Assembly: GCA_000773965.1 (NCBI GenBank)
Contig: JRUP01000008.1
Coordinates: forward strand, 264,740 to 328,739
Source: Enterobacter cancerogenus
GTDB lineage: Bacteria > Pseudomonadota > Gammaproteobacteria > Enterobacterales > Enterobacteriaceae
DNA: 64,000 nucleotides
Reading direction: 5' to 3'
The notes beneath the pieces are model-generated. The model saw only the letters and a list, made by a program, of their open reading frames with translations, made no database searches and was not told where the DNA came from. The position numbers and the translations under genes are program-made. Shown here one piece after another: positions 1 to 7,526 of the stretch. Position 1 is the first letter of the stretch; the number at the start of each line of letters is the position of its first letter.

Positions 1-209
1 TCCATATAGCGCAGCGTTTGCGCCAGCATGCGTTCACTGACGCCACCAATCTTGCGGCGCAGCTCGCTAAAACGCAGCGTTTCTTCGCGCAGCGCTAATA
101 ATACCAATACGCTCCAGCGGCTGGTGATGCGCTTGAGCACGTCGCGTGAAGGGCAATTGACGTTAAGCAGCTCGCCGCGGATAAATTTATTACTCAATTT
201 TTCAGACAT
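1..209 (-). CDS. ytfH: HxlR-family transcriptional regulator, 3' end outside window
   Basis: About 69 N-terminal residues are visible, reading from the ATG at 209-207 to the window edge. The sequence contains the HxlR winged-helix signature: a cysteine (NCPSRDVLKRITSRW), then LVLLALREETLRFSELRRKIGGVSERML, which is the recognition helix region. It is divergently arranged with qorB, exactly as ytfH and ytfG (qorB) are in E. coli, so it is probably the quinone- or redox-responsive repressor of qorB. A palindrome lies between the two genes. The C-terminal half is not in the window. Confidence 0.85.
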   Translation of the reverse strand, partial: MSEKLSNKFIRGELLNVNCPSRDVLKRITSRWSVLVLLALREETLRFSELRRKIGGVSERMLAQTLRYM

Positions 210-226
210 TTATGCTGCCTCTTCCA

Positions 227-263
227 AACTAACAAATCTGTAAGTACTTACTAAAAGTTAGTT
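227..263. promoter_or_regulatory. Nested palindrome, candidate YtfH operator
   Basis: A perfect 12-base palindrome, GTAAGTACTTAC (240-251), is flanked by inverted copies AACTAAC (227-233) and GTTAGTT (257-263). It sits in the 101-base divergent gap between the HxlR gene and qorB, where a dimeric repressor would control both promoters. The sequence is seen directly; the role is inferred from position. Confidence 0.6.
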
Positions 264-310
264 TATCCCTTAGGCTGATTTCATTCCAGCTCAAACTGAA
301 GGAGAACATC

Positions 311-1165
311 ATGATTGCGATTACCGGTGCCACAGGCCAACTGGGCCGTTTGGTGATTAACGAGTTACTGAAAAAAGTGCCTGCCAGCGAAGTGATTGCG
401 GCAGTGCGTTCACCTGAGAAAGCAGACGATTTGAAAGCGCTGGGCGTGACGTTGCGCGCGGCGGATTACAGCAAGCCAGACACGCTGAAAAGCGCGTTCA
501 GCGGCGTCGACAAACTGCTGCTGATCTCTTCCAGCGAAGTCGGCCAGCGTGAAGCGCAGCACCAGGCGGTGATTGATGCGGCAAAAGCGGCGGGCGTGAA
601 GTTTATCGCTTACACCAGCCTGTTGCATGCGGACACCACCACGCTGGGTCTGGGCGTCGAGCACCGCGCCACAGAAGCAATGCTTAAGGCCTCAGGCGTG
701 CCCTATGCCCTGCTGCGTAATGGCTGGTACACCGAAAACTATGCCGCCAGCATTGCCCCAGCGCTGGCGCATCACGCCTTTATTGGCGCGGTCGGTGAAG
801 GCCGCATCTCATCGGCCGCTCGCGTGGACTATGCCGCCGCCGCCGCTGAAGTGATCAGCCGTGACGATCAGGCTGGTAAAGTGTATGAACTGGCTGGCGA
901 TGAGAGTTATACGCTGGCCGAGTTCAGCGCCGAGATTGCTAAACAGTCTGGCGAGCAAGTGGATTACATCAATCTGCCCCCTGCTGAGTTTGAGGCAGCA
1001 TTGAAAGGCGCCGGTTTACCGGATGCGTTGGCAGAACTGCTGGCGGACTCCGATGCCGGTGCCGCACAAGGCGGGCTGTTTGATGACAGCCGAGCGCTGA
1101 GCAAACTGATTGGTCGCCCGACCACGCCTTATGCCGAGGTGATTAAAGCCACACTGGCAAAATAA
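311..1165 (+). CDS. qorB: NAD(P)H:quinone oxidoreductase QorB
   Basis: A 284-residue atypical SDR/NmrA-like protein, colinear with E. coli QorB (YtfG, 286 residues). It reduces quinones with NADPH in the cytosol. The N-terminal Rossmann motif GATGQLG is at residues 5-11, and the family blocks LLLISSSEVGQR, FIAYTSLLHADT, LLRNGWYTENY and GGLFDDSRALSKLIG are all present. The start ATG follows an AAGGAG ribosome site. It is transcribed divergently from the HxlR gene and ends at a GNRA-loop hairpin. Confidence 0.95.
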   Translation: MIAITGATGQLGRLVINELLKKVPASEVIAAVRSPEKADDLKALGVTLRAADYSKPDTLKSAFSGVDKLLLISSSEVGQREAQHQAVIDAAKAAGVKFIAYTSLLHADTTTLGLGVEHRATEAMLKASGVPYALLRNGWYTENYAASIAPALAHHAFIGAVGEGRISSAARVDYAAAAAEVISRDDQAGKVYELAGDESYTLAEFSAEIAKQSGEQVDYINLPPAEFEAALKGAGLPDALAELLADSDAGAAQGGLFDDSRALSKLIGRPTTPYAEVIKATLAK

Positions 1166-1173
1166 TGCCTGTT

Positions 1174-1195
1174 CAGGCCAGCGAAAGCTGGCCTG
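1174..1195 (+). terminator. Hairpin after qorB
   Basis: A perfect 9-bp stem CAGGCCAGC/GCTGGCCTG closed by a GAAA tetraloop, 8 bases after the qorB stop. No long T tract follows, so it may be a weak terminator or an mRNA 3' stabiliser. From here to about 1416 I see only AT-rich non-coding sequence. Confidence 0.6.
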
Positions 1196-1416
1196 ATTCC
1201 CGTCTCGTATGCCACCAAATGATCAAAGCCAAACGCGGTATTTAAGCCAAATAATGGCGATTTTCTTATTTACAGATAATTCTGTGCACTGATTTGAACC
1301 AGTATTTAAAACACTGCTTTCACTTCCTGAAATATAGCTTGTTGTAATCGCTGTAAATTCACTAAAAAGCCGGATCAATCGACAAGATTTATTACGTTCA
1401 TAGATATTTCGCATTG

Positions 1417-1444
1417 TTGTCTCAGCTATTCAAAGCTCTATAAT
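1417..1444 (+). promoter_or_regulatory. Likely treF promoter
   Basis: TTGTCT (1417-1422) and a perfect TATAAT (1439-1444) are separated by 16 bases. They lie about 40 bases upstream of the proposed treF start codon, which would give a 5' leader of roughly 30 nt. Confidence 0.5.
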
Positions 1445-1471
1445 TTGTGCTTTGAGCAACCAGGCAATTTC

Positions 1472-1485
1472 AGGAGGCCGCTATT
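1472..1485 (+). promoter_or_regulatory. Consensus ribosome-binding site before an ATT start codon
   Basis: AGGAGG (1472-1477) is followed after 5 bases by ATT (1483-1485). The in-frame region back to the upstream stop (TGA 1453-1455) contains no ATG, GTG or TTG. The first in-frame ATG (1582) has no ribosome site and would remove conserved sequence. This spacing decides the treF start. Confidence 0.75.
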
Positions 1486-3141
1486 AATACTAACCACCAG
1501 CAACGTCAAGCTTTCGGGGAACACGAAGCCCATGCTGATCTGGGGTATCAATACGATCCTCACGAATTTATCCGCGAAGGCATGGAGGATTCCGAGCCGG
1601 AACCGGAGCTGATCCAGGGTCTGCCCGCGCCAGATGCGCTCACCCCTGCCGATCGCTACCTTGAACTGTTCGAGCACGTGCAGATGTCGCGCATATTTCC
1701 GGATGGAAAAACATTCCCGGACTGCGCGCCAAAATATGATCCGCTGGATATATTAATCCGCTATCGTCGCACTCGTCGCTCGGCCGAATTCGATCTCGAA
1801 AAATTCGTGCATGACCATTTTTATTTACCCCAGGTGAATGAAAGCTTTTATGTTTCCAATCCGGATAAATCGTTGACGGAACATATTGACGAGTTGTGGC
1901 CGGTGTTAACCAAAATGCCGCAACAGCATTTACCGCACTCATCGCTGCTGCCGCTGCCAAAACCTTATGTGGTGCCAGGCGGGCGTTTTGGTGAGACCTA
2001 TTATTGGGACTCCTATTTCAGCATGCTTGGCCTCGCAGATGCCGGGCGTGACGATCTGCTGCGCGATATGGCAGACAACTTCGCATGGCTGATCGATAAC
2101 TACGGTCACGTGCCCAATGGCAATCGCACCTATTATCTCAGCCGCTCACAGCCGCCGGTGTTTGCCCTGATGGTGGAGCTGTTTGAAGAGGATGGGATTC
2201 GCGGTGCCAAACGTTATCTCGACCAGCTGATGAAAGAGTATCAGTTCTGGATGGATGGCGCGGGCGAGCTGATGCCACATCAGGCTTATCGCCACGTGGT
2301 GCGCATGCCCGATGGCTCGCTGCTCAACCGCTACTGGGATGACCGCGACACGCCGCGTGATGAGTCGTGGATGGAAGACGTGGAAACCGCCAGCAAATCG
2401 AGCCGACCGGCTAATGAGGTGTACCGCGATTTGCGCGCCGGTGCCGCATCGGGCTGGGATTACTCCTCGCGCTGGTTGCGCGATCCACAGCGTCTGGCCA
2501 GTATTCGCACTACCCAGTTTATCCCTGTGGACCTGAATGCGTTTCTCTACAAGCTGGAGCTGATGATTTCCACCCTGTCGCATGCTAAAGGCGAAGAGCT
2601 AACGGCGCTGGCGTGGCAGAAAAAAGCCGATACGCGTAAGCAGGCGATTCATCGTTATCTGTGGGATGACACCGCAGGCGTGTACCGTGATTACAACTGG
2701 CGCGACGAACGCTTTGGTGCCTTCACGGCAGCGGCTGTGGTGCCGCTGTTCCTCGGCCTGGCCACGCCGGAGCAGGCACATCTGCAGGCGGTGGCGCTGC
2801 GCCAGTTGCTGCTGACGCAGGGCGGTCTGGTGACATCGATGGTAGAGAGCGGTGAACAGTGGGATAAACCCAACGGCTGGGCACCATTACAATGGATGGC
2901 GGTAGTGGGTCTGAATCACTACGGCGAAGAGACGCTGGCGACAGAGATTGCCGTTAACTGGCTGACCACGGTGAAGAACTTCTATTCGCTGCATCACAAG
3001 CTGGTGGAGAAGTACGACATCAGCGGCGATCGCGCCCGTCCGGGTGGCGGCGGTGAATATCCACTGCAGGATGGATTTGGCTGGACCAACGGTGTGACTC
3101 GCAGGCTAATGTCGATGTACGGACATCTGCTGGCGGATTAA
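1483..3141 (+). CDS. treF: Cytoplasmic trehalase (GH37)
   Basis: Hydrolyses trehalose to two glucose molecules in the cytoplasm. Read from the ATT at 1483 the product is 552 residues, matching E. coli TreF (549). From the first ATG (1582) it would lack 33 N-terminal residues, although the [10 protein letters not shown] stretch aligns with LCYELDPYEL of E. coli TreF. Both GH37 signatures are present ([15 protein letters not shown] and [13 protein letters not shown]). So are the catalytic aspartate context ([11 protein letters not shown]) and the glutamate in [14 protein letters not shown]. No signal peptide, so TreF rather than periplasmic TreA. It is monocistronic with its own promoter and terminator. 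Confidence 0.95.
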   Translation: MNTNHQQRQAFGEHEAHADLGYQYDPHEFIREGMEDSEPEPELIQGLPAPDALTPADRYLELFEHVQMSRIFPDGKTFPDCAPKYDPLDILIRYRRTRRSAEFDLEKFVHDHFYLPQVNESFYVSNPDKSLTEHIDELWPVLTKMPQQHLPHSSLLPLPKPYVVPGGRFGETYYWDSYFSMLGLADAGRDDLLRDMADNFAWLIDNYGHVPNGNRTYYLSRSQPPVFALMVELFEEDGIRGAKRYLDQLMKEYQFWMDGAGELMPHQAYRHVVRMPDGSLLNRYWDDRDTPRDESWMEDVETASKSSRPANEVYRDLRAGAASGWDYSSRWLRDPQRLASIRTTQFIPVDLNAFLYKLELMISTLSHAKGEELTALAWQKKADTRKQAIHRYLWDDTAGVYRDYNWRDERFGAFTAAAVVPLFLGLATPEQAHLQAVALRQLLLTQGGLVTSMVESGEQWDKPNGWAPLQWMAVVGLNHYGEETLATEIAVNWLTTVKNFYSLHHKLVEKYDISGDRARPGGGGEYPLQDGFGWTNGVTRRLMSMYGHLLAD

Positions 3142-3146
3142 AACAG

Positions 3147-3171
3147 AAAGGGCGCATCAGGCGCCCTTTAT
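3147..3171 (+). terminator. Rho-independent terminator of treF
   Basis: Perfect 9-bp stem AAAGGGCGC/GCGCCCTTT with loop ATCAG, 5 bases after the treF stop, followed by a short T-rich stretch. Confidence 0.85.
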
Positions 3172-3273
3172 TCTCTCTAATCGTTTTCAACGTCACGCAA
3201 TCTATTACGCATCTGAAGGCAGCAATACTGCTGCCAGACAGCGTCATTAATCGCGGCGCATCGAAACCGGTAG

Positions 3274-4098
3274 TTATTTATTTCCCTGCAAGAACGCCAG
3301 TAAGTCGTCGTTCAACTGATCCTGATGCGTCACTGCAAAACCGTGCGGGCCGTTTTCATACAATTTCAGCTCCGATCCTTCGATCATCTCGTGTACCAGC
3401 TTACCGGTGGCTTCAAAGGGTACGATCTGATCGTTGCTGCCGTGGATCACCAGCGTCGGCACATCCACTTTGGCGATATCGGCGCGAAAATCGGTTTCCG
3501 CAAAAGCCGTGACACAATCGATTGTGCCTTTCAGTGAGGCCAGCAGCGCGATATTCAGCGTCTGCGTCATCACGCCATCTGAAATAGTCTGTCCGGCATT
3601 GGCACCATAAAACGGCGTGGCGAAGTCTTTGATAAACTGCGCCCGGTCTTTACGCAAGCCGTCTTTGATACCATCAAACACTGCTTTTTCAACACCTTCC
3701 GGATGATCATCGGTCTTACCGAAGATGGGCGTCACCGCGCCCAGCAGCACCAGCCCTTTCACTTTCGCCGTACCGTAGCGACCAATATAACGAGAGACAT
3801 CACCGCCGCCCATTGAGAAGCCCACCAGCGTGATGTCGTCCAGTTGCAGATGCTCAATCAGCGCATGGATATCATCGGCGAAGGTATCGTAATCATAACC
3901 TTCCCACGGCTGCTCAGAGCGACCAAAGCCGCGACGGTCAAATGCAATCGCACGATAGCCGCGTTCGGCGAGGAAATTTAGCTGGCTATCCCACATATCG
4001 GCATCCAGCGGCCAGCCGTGGCTGAACAGCACGGGCTGACCTTTGCCCCAGTCTTTGTAATACAGGTTAACGCCGTCTTTTGTTTTGAATGTGCTCAT
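3274..4098 (-). CDS. Alpha/beta hydrolase, non-haem chloroperoxidase-like esterase
   Basis: A 274-residue cytosolic alpha/beta-hydrolase. The oxyanion motif HGWP is near residue 27, and the nucleophile elbow GFSMGGG places the catalytic Ser at 95. The C-terminal VIHGSNDQIVPF (acid) and NGPHGF (His) complete the triad. The GFSMGGGxxxRY pattern is typical of the cofactor-free haloperoxidase/esterase group; the real substrate is probably an ester and cannot be read from sequence. It is divergent from the MFS gene, with an inverted repeat between them. A catalytic function is well supported, a specific one is not. Confidence 0.88.
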   Translation of the reverse strand: MSTFKTKDGVNLYYKDWGKGQPVLFSHGWPLDADMWDSQLNFLAERGYRAIAFDRRGFGRSEQPWEGYDYDTFADDIHALIEHLQLDDITLVGFSMGGGDVSRYIGRYGTAKVKGLVLLGAVTPIFGKTDDHPEGVEKAVFDGIKDGLRKDRAQFIKDFATPFYGANAGQTISDGVMTQTLNIALLASLKGTIDCVTAFAETDFRADIAKVDVPTLVIHGSNDQIVPFEATGKLVHEMIEGSELKLYENGPHGFAVTHQDQLNDDLLAFLQGNK

Positions 4099-4184
4099 GT
4101 TTTTTGCTCCGTTAAGTGAGTGATGTTGTGTCTGCCAATCAAACTACATTCGGTTGCTGCAAAAACCTAAAGCAGAGATTTTGA

Positions 4185-4240
4185 CAACTTGTTCAAAGAT
4201 TTTTGCCCTGCAAAGCTGTCAAAAAAGCCTGAACAAGTTG
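4185..4240. promoter_or_regulatory. 11-base inverted repeat in a divergent intergenic region
   Basis: CAACTTGTTCA (4185-4195) and its exact reverse complement TGAACAAGTTG (4230-4240) are separated by 34 bases, in the 214-base gap between the divergent hydrolase and MFS genes. Paired half-sites of this kind suit a DNA-looping or tetrameric regulator. An RNA hairpin in the MFS leader is the alternative. Confidence 0.45.
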
Positions 4241-4312
4241 GCCGATTTTTTCCGCTATCAAGCGTCTGGCGGGATTCGTAAGGTGCATACATCGCACATT
4301 TACAGGAACACG

Positions 4313-5905
4313 ATGATGAGCCAGCAAAACCCAACAACGCCACGCGGCGGTGCTTTTTCTCCCTTCGCCTACGGGCTGTTCGCCCTGATCTGGACCGCCT
4401 CGGTACTCGGCAACACCGGCAGCTTTATCCGCGACGTCGCCAGCGCCTGGTTAGTCACCGGCTTATCCGATAACCCGACCGCCGTGGCGTTGATGCAAAC
4501 CGCTGCCACCCTGCCGGTGTTTCTGTTGGCACTGCCAGCGGGCGTGCTCTCCGATATCGTCGATCGCCGCCGTCTGCTGATCGTGGTGCAGATTCTGATG
4601 GCCAGCGTCAGCGGCACTCTGCTGGTGCTGTCGCACCATCACTGGCTCACCGTAGAGTGGCTGATCGGCCTGACCTTTGTCGGTGGCATTGGTGCCGCGC
4701 TGTTTGGCCCGGCCTGGCAGGCGATTGTCCCTGAACTGGTGCCGCGTCATGAACTGAAAAACGCCGTAGCGCTTAACTCGCTGGGCATCAATATTGCCCG
4801 CGCTATCGGTCCTGCCACTGGCGGTTTGCTGCTGGCAAGTTTAGGCGCCATGGCGGCCTACGGTGCCGATGTGGCGAGTTATTTTTTCGTTATTGCTGCC
4901 CTGCTGTACTGGAAACGTCCGGCGAAAGCCAAAACCGAACTCAACGAACACTTCTTTGGTGCCTTCCGCGCGGGCCTGCGCTATGTCAAAGCCAGCCGTG
5001 AACTGCATCGCGTGTTATTCCGCGCTGCGATGTATTTCGCCTTTGCCAGTGCCATCTGGGCGCTGCTGCCGCTGGTAGCGCGCACCATGCTGCACGGCAC
5101 CGCCGGCTTTTACGGCTTGCTGCTGGGCGCAGTGGGCGGCGGTGCGATTGCCGGTGCGCTGCTATTGCCGCGTCTGCGCAGCAAACTCAGTAACGATGGA
5201 TTGATGCTGCTCTCAGCGGTGCTAAGCGCACTGGTGATGCTGGCCCTGGCGATGAGCCCGCCGCAGTGGCTGGCGCTGCTGTTGATGCTGGTGCTGGGCG
5301 TCGGCTGGATTATTGCACTGACCACCTTGAACGGCGTAGCGCAGGCGGTGCTGCCGGATTGGGTGCGCGGTCGCGGTCTGGCGGTGTATCTGATGGTGTT
5401 TAACGGCACATTGGCCGGTGGCAGTCTGGCGTGGGGTTTAATCGCGCAACAGCTCGGTCTGGCTACCACGCTGATGGTTGCCGGGGCCGGTCTGGTGATC
5501 ACTGGCGCACTGCTGAAACGTCTGGCACTGCCTGCGGGTGAAGCCGATCTGCAACCCGCGGAGCATTGGGCCATGCCGGTGGTGCACGACGATGTCGATG
5601 TGCGTCATGGTCCGGTGTTGATTCAGATTCGCTACCGCGTGCCGCAGGAAGATCGCGCCGCATTCAAAAAGGCGATTCACAAGCTGGCGCAGTCACGTCG
5701 TCGCGATGGCGCCTATTCATGGGGACTCATGGAGCAAACCGACGATCCAACTGCATTGCTGGAGTGGTTTATGGTGGAGTCCTGGCAGGAGCATATGCGT
5801 CAGCACCAGCGTGTGTCGCACGCCGATGCCGAACTTCAGCAGGCCGTTCTGCAATATCATCAGGGTGAAGAAGCCCCGCAGGTCAGTCATCACATTGCGA
5901 TATAA
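4313..5905 (+). CDS. MFS transporter (MFS_3 type) with C-terminal ABM-like domain
   Basis: A 530-residue inner-membrane protein. About twelve hydrophobic segments occupy residues 20-410, including the MFS loop-2 motif GVLSDIVDRRRLL. A soluble C-terminal tail of about 110 residues (RHGPVLIQIRYRVPQEDRAAF through LEWFMVESWQEHMRQHQRVSH) resembles the antibiotic-biosynthesis-monooxygenase fold found at the end of MFS_3 (PF05977) exporters. I chose the ATG at 4313 (or 4316) because AGGAA precedes it; the frame is open further upstream but has no homology there. Likely a small-molecule exporter; substrate unknown. Confidence 0.88.
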   Translation: MMSQQNPTTPRGGAFSPFAYGLFALIWTASVLGNTGSFIRDVASAWLVTGLSDNPTAVALMQTAATLPVFLLALPAGVLSDIVDRRRLLIVVQILMASVSGTLLVLSHHHWLTVEWLIGLTFVGGIGAALFGPAWQAIVPELVPRHELKNAVALNSLGINIARAIGPATGGLLLASLGAMAAYGADVASYFFVIAALLYWKRPAKAKTELNEHFFGAFRAGLRYVKASRELHRVLFRAAMYFAFASAIWALLPLVARTMLHGTAGFYGLLLGAVGGGAIAGALLLPRLRSKLSNDGLMLLSAVLSALVMLALAMSPPQWLALLLMLVLGVGWIIALTTLNGVAQAVLPDWVRGRGLAVYLMVFNGTLAGGSLAWGLIAQQLGLATTLMVAGAGLVITGALLKRLALPAGEADLQPAEHWAMPVVHDDVDVRHGPVLIQIRYRVPQEDRAAFKKAIHKLAQSRRRDGAYSWGLMEQTDDPTALLEWFMVESWQEHMRQHQRVSHADAELQQAVLQYHQGEEAPQVSHHIAI

Positions 5906-5911
5906 CAGCCT

Positions 5912-6820
5912 TTACGCGGGAGAATAAATCTCCTGCAATCCAGGAAGCGTGAGCAGGTGCTCACGCCACCAGGTTGCCGCATTGCCGGTCGCGGATTCAT
6001 TCCACGCCATATACGCCATATCGCGGCGGCATTCGCTATCCAGCTGGCGCGCCACCAGCGCGCCACTCTCCAGATGCGGCCTCGCCAGGTATAACGGCAG
6101 GTAACCACAGCCCAAGCCATCCAGTTGCGCCTGCAGTTTCGCCGGGAAATCATGCACGCTCAGCGTCTTCTGCTCATCCAGCACACGTAAATCGATACCT
6201 GCACCGTGACGAGACGAGTCATGGACCGTCACCGCGCGGTACTGACGAATCTGCTCGCGCAGCAGTGGTTCAGGTGCGGAAGCGAGAGGATGCTCCGGTG
6301 CGACAGCAAACACATAATCCAGCCAGCCGAGCGGCTGGCAGACAATCTCTTTGCGCGTGGCGGGTTCCTGCACCGCGCCAAAGACAATGTCCGCTTCGCC
6401 ATAGTTAAGCGCTTCCCAGCAGCCAGCCAGCACGTCCTGGCGGAATTGCAGCTGAGTATGCGGATGCTCCTGATAAAACTGATCGATTAACGGGGTCAGA
6501 ATGCGAAACGGCAGCGATGCATCGACGCTGATCACCAACTGGCTTTCCCAGCCGCTTTCGACGTAGCGCGCCTGTTGCTCTAACTCATTCACCGCGCGCA
6601 GCAGGGTGCGTCCTTTTTCCAGCATCAAACGCCCGGTCGGGGTAAAGGTGGCGCGATGTCCAGAGCGATCCAACAGCGTAATCTTAAGATCGCTCTCCAT
6701 CTTCTGCACGGTGTAGCTCAACGCCGACGCGGTTTTAAACAAGCGCGCAGCCGCGGCGGCAAAGGTGCCGTGGCGATCCAACGCATCCAAAATCAGCAGC
6801 GCCTCAAGGTTTAAACGCAT
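5912..6820 (-). CDS. LysR-family transcriptional regulator
   Basis: A 302-residue LTTR with an N-terminal winged helix (LNLEALLILDALDRHGTFAAAAARL, then SALSYTVQKMESDLKI) and a LysR substrate-binding domain from about residue 90. GGAGG lies 8 bases before the ATG at 6820. A longer frame starting further upstream lacks a ribosome site. It is divergent from the 6950/7527 gene pair, which is its likely target, and tail-to-tail with the MFS gene, the two stops only 6 bases apart. Confidence 0.9.
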   Translation of the reverse strand: MRLNLEALLILDALDRHGTFAAAAARLFKTASALSYTVQKMESDLKITLLDRSGHRATFTPTGRLMLEKGRTLLRAVNELEQQARYVESGWESQLVISVDASLPFRILTPLIDQFYQEHPHTQLQFRQDVLAGCWEALNYGEADIVFGAVQEPATRKEIVCQPLGWLDYVFAVAPEHPLASAPEPLLREQIRQYRAVTVHDSSRHGAGIDLRVLDEQKTLSVHDFPAKLQAQLDGLGCGYLPLYLARPHLESGALVARQLDSECRRDMAYMAWNESATGNAATWWREHLLTLPGLQEIYSPA

Positions 6821-6949
6821 ACCCCATGCCTCCCCAAAAATTGTTGAACAACAACCCAAAATCTATCCGTTATCAATAAACGCTCTCATTTCGTATTTTT
6901 TTACTCAACGACGCAAGCACTTTCACCAGCGGAAACTCAGGAACTTACG

Positions 6950-7510
6950 ATGAATTACTCACAACAAGCCAACCATGTGACGCTGGTGATTACCCACAGC
7001 ATCCTGCCAGAACAGCAGGCCCATTATGAGCAGTGGCTCGACACCATCATGCCGCAAGCCGCGAGCTTTCCTGGCCATCTTGGCGTCAACGTGCTGCGCC
7101 CGGTGCACGGCGACAATGCTTACACCGTGCTGATTCGTTTTACCGGACTGGATGAGCTGTACGCCTGGCTGAAATCGGATCAGCGCAAAACGTTAATCCA
7201 GAACCTGCCAACGATGCTGGCACAACCAGAACATATTGAGGTGCGCCCTGGCGCCGCGTTCTGGTTTACCCCGACGCAAAAAGGCCAGGTCAAACCGGCG
7301 AAATGGAAACAATACTTACTGACGCTGGGGGTGATTTTTCCCTCTACCAACCTGGTGCCGTGGTTCTGGAATCAGGTGTTGCCCGCCGCGCACGGCACGC
7401 TGTGGGGCCACTTACTGAATGATGCCAGCGTGGTGGCACTGGTGGTGTTCCTATGGATGCCGATCGTTACCCGTGTTTTAAAACAGTGGCTTATTGGCCG
7501 CAACGCGTAA
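6950..7510 (+). CDS. ABM-domain protein with C-terminal membrane segments
   Basis: 186 residues. The first ~100 (HVTLVITHSILPEQQAHYEQW, FPGHLGVNVLRP, YTVLIRFTGLDELYAW) form an antibiotic-biosynthesis-monooxygenase-like ferredoxin fold. The last ~70 contain two hydrophobic stretches (LLTLGVIFPSTNLVPWFW and VVALVVFLWMPIVTRVL), so it is probably an inner-membrane protein. This resembles the COG3224 group of uncharacterised proteins. It lies 16 bases upstream of the amidohydrolase and is probably cotranscribed with it under the divergent LysR protein. Function unknown. Confidence 0.8.
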   Translation: MNYSQQANHVTLVITHSILPEQQAHYEQWLDTIMPQAASFPGHLGVNVLRPVHGDNAYTVLIRFTGLDELYAWLKSDQRKTLIQNLPTMLAQPEHIEVRPGAAFWFTPTQKGQVKPAKWKQYLLTLGVIFPSTNLVPWFWNQVLPAAHGTLWGHLLNDASVVALVVFLWMPIVTRVLKQWLIGRNA

Positions 7511-7526
7511 TCTAACTGGAGAAGAG

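Noticed and set aside
1223-1414. 63-codon minus-strand open frame upstream of treF
   Set aside because: No homology, no ribosome site, and it covers the AT-rich promoter region of treF.
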